Below are positions 63,161 through 64,000 of a stretch of 64,000 bases of DNA, in pieces (within the stretch, counting starts at the first letter, position 1; each line of letters opens with the position of its first letter). The notes under the pieces are model-generated. The model did not search any database. It saw nothing but the letters and a program-made list of their open reading frames with translations, and was not told the DNA's origin. The DNA lies in the NCBI RefSeq assembly GCF_039536765.1, contig NZ_BAAAZF010000001.1, forward strand, positions 2,687,501-2,751,500, written 5' to 3'. The position numbers and the translations under genes are program-made. This stretch comes from Parerythrobacter jejuensis. GTDB lineage: Bacteria; Pseudomonadota; Alphaproteobacteria; Sphingomonadales; Sphingomonadaceae.

Positions 63161-63330
63161 AAAGTAACTCCTTGATTTGCTGTTGCTCTTCCAATGCGCG
63201 AGGGTGAGAATCGTTCCGGGGCGACGACGGATCGAGGCCTTGATGCGGTAGGCGGTGGAGAGGGTAACGGTTGACCCGAACGGGCCATGCCGCGATGCCT
63301 GTTGCAACGCGCATTGCGAGAGGGAACACC

Positions 63331-64000
63331 ATGCTGACACGTCGAACAATCCTGCCCGTGATCGGAGCCCTGGTCCTGGCTGCCAGCGTGCAGGCGCAGG
63401 ACGCCGCCGAGGATGCGCCGCCACCCGCTTTCCCGGAAACCGAGATATTCCTGTTTGACTATGATGCGGATGCCGGGGGCGATGCGCTGTCGAACGGCCG
63501 CAACGTGACCCAACGCGCGGGTTACGACAACCAGCCCTATTTCACGAAAGACAGCGCCACCTTCCTCTATGCGCGCGATGACGGGACGCAGACCGATATC
63601 TGGGAATACGATATCGCCAGTGGCACGCATAAGCAGATCACCGCTACGCCCGAGAACGAATTCTCCCCCACGCCATCGCCCGACAACCAGACAATCTCGA
63701 TGGTGTTCGAGCGCAATCGGTCAATCTGGCAAGTCGATCGCGACAACCCGGGGGAGCCGAAATGGGTGCTGGAGGCTGCCGGCGTTGACGAACCGGTCGG
63801 CTATTTCGCGCGCAATTATGCGACCGGCGATATCCTGTACTGGTCACGCTATGGCTTCAACGTCGCGCTGACCAGCGCAGAGGAACCCGCCTATCACTTC
63901 ATCAGCGGCCACGCCGTCCCCGCGACCCCGCATGTGATCCCGGGCAGCGCCGAAATCAGCTTCGTCCACCGCCAGACCAACGAGCAGGTGTGGATCAAGG
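63331..64000 (+). CDS. exported beta-propeller (TolB/PD40-like) protein, 3' truncated
   Basis: The frame opens at ATG 63331 and stays open to the window end (223 codons visible). GAGAGGGA lies upstream. A signal peptide of ~22 residues ends VQAQ. Repeated YD-x-DI-x-EYD-x-ASG and FSPTPSPDNQTISMVFER motifs are the WD40-like/PD40 propeller blades typical of TolB-like or prolyl-oligopeptidase N-domains. The rest of the protein lies outside. Function not determinable. Confidence 0.75.
   Translation, partial: MLTRRTILPVIGALVLAASVQAQDAAEDAPPPAFPETEIFLFDYDADAGGDALSNGRNVTQRAGYDNQPYFTKDSATFLYARDDGTQTDIWEYDIASGTHKQITATPENEFSPTPSPDNQTISMVFERNRSIWQVDRDNPGEPKWVLEAAGVDEPVGYFARNYATGDILYWSRYGFNVALTSAEEPAYHFISGHAVPATPHVIPGSAEISFVHRQTNEQVWIK

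Noticed and set aside
1-64000. Insertion sequences, prophage genes, integrases, CRISPR arrays or toxin–antitoxin pairs
   Set aside because: No transposase, integrase, cas gene or regularly spaced repeat was recognised on either strand.

Overview
The window looks like an ordinary chromosomal segment of a high-GC alphaproteobacterium. The best fit is Sphingomonadales, probably an Erythrobacteraceae-like marine or freshwater heterotroph. Pointers are the ChvG/ChvI–HprK–PTS–RapZ cluster next to ATP-type pckA, a very short HPr kinase, a hisZ–purA neighbourhood, a serC–serA operon with a structured leader, secreted DUF1501/DUF1800 proteins, and argH–lipoprotein–lysA order. Genus is inference. No insertion sequence, prophage, CRISPR array or rRNA operon was seen. 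Coding density is very high and many operon junctions overlap by exactly 4 nt (ATGA, GTGA, CTGA) or 8 nt.

Layout. 1–1262: the 3' end of proB and a complex-I-type epimerase. 1267–5180 (minus): sulfate assimilation operon, SUMT–DUF2849–cysI–DUF934–cysH. 5278–8587 (minus): sseA–metC–mscS. 8633–12037: a secreted Pro/Ala-rich membrane protein, queF, a DUF4403 protein and tRNA-Thr. 12089–16095: rarA and a DUF429-like protein, divergent from a YqjI-like PadR regulator with a palindromic operator and two paralogous small membrane proteins. 16099–21399: a glycosyltransferase, then serC–serA–hisZ. 21403–28367: a DUF4197 protein, small membrane protein, RidA, DUF1800–DUF1501, purA and an L,D-transpeptidase. 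28371–30403: ECF sigma factor with DUF6768, and a winged-helix protein. 30429–34677: argH–lptM-like–lysA–truncated CysG, with a divergent TlpA-like lipoprotein. 34765–43137: tRNA-Val, asparaginase, fmt–truA–oxidoreductase, recR–GNAT–def, rmuC and a TrmH-like methyltransferase.

43144–49489 holds the carbon and cell-envelope control module: chvI–chvG–hprK–rapZ–PTS IIA–HPr on the minus strand, with pckA divergent. 49616–57244 holds small DUF proteins, a cyclic-nucleotide-binding flavoprotein lacking the thioredoxin reductase CxxC, a CHAT-domain lipoprotein, a DUF885 protein and a tonB with a Zur-like box over its putative promoter. 57457–63160 holds a hydrolase, two overlapping cysteine desulfurases plus a 2Fe-2S ferredoxin, a bacterial voltage-gated sodium channel, a DUF4349 lipoprotein and a DJ-1/PfpI protein. 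A partial beta-propeller protein runs off the 3' edge.

Functionally the window is rich in sulfur metabolism (sulfite and APS reduction, siroheme synthesis in two places, cystathionine lyase, sulfurtransferase, desulfurases). It also carries amino-acid biosynthesis (proline, serine, histidine, arginine, lysine) and a PTS-type regulatory relay. The items most worth a second look are the serC leader structure, the Zur-like box at tonB, the PadR operator and its paired membrane proteins, the ATT-start desulfurase, the degenerate CysG tail, and the CxxC-less cNMP-binding flavoprotein.
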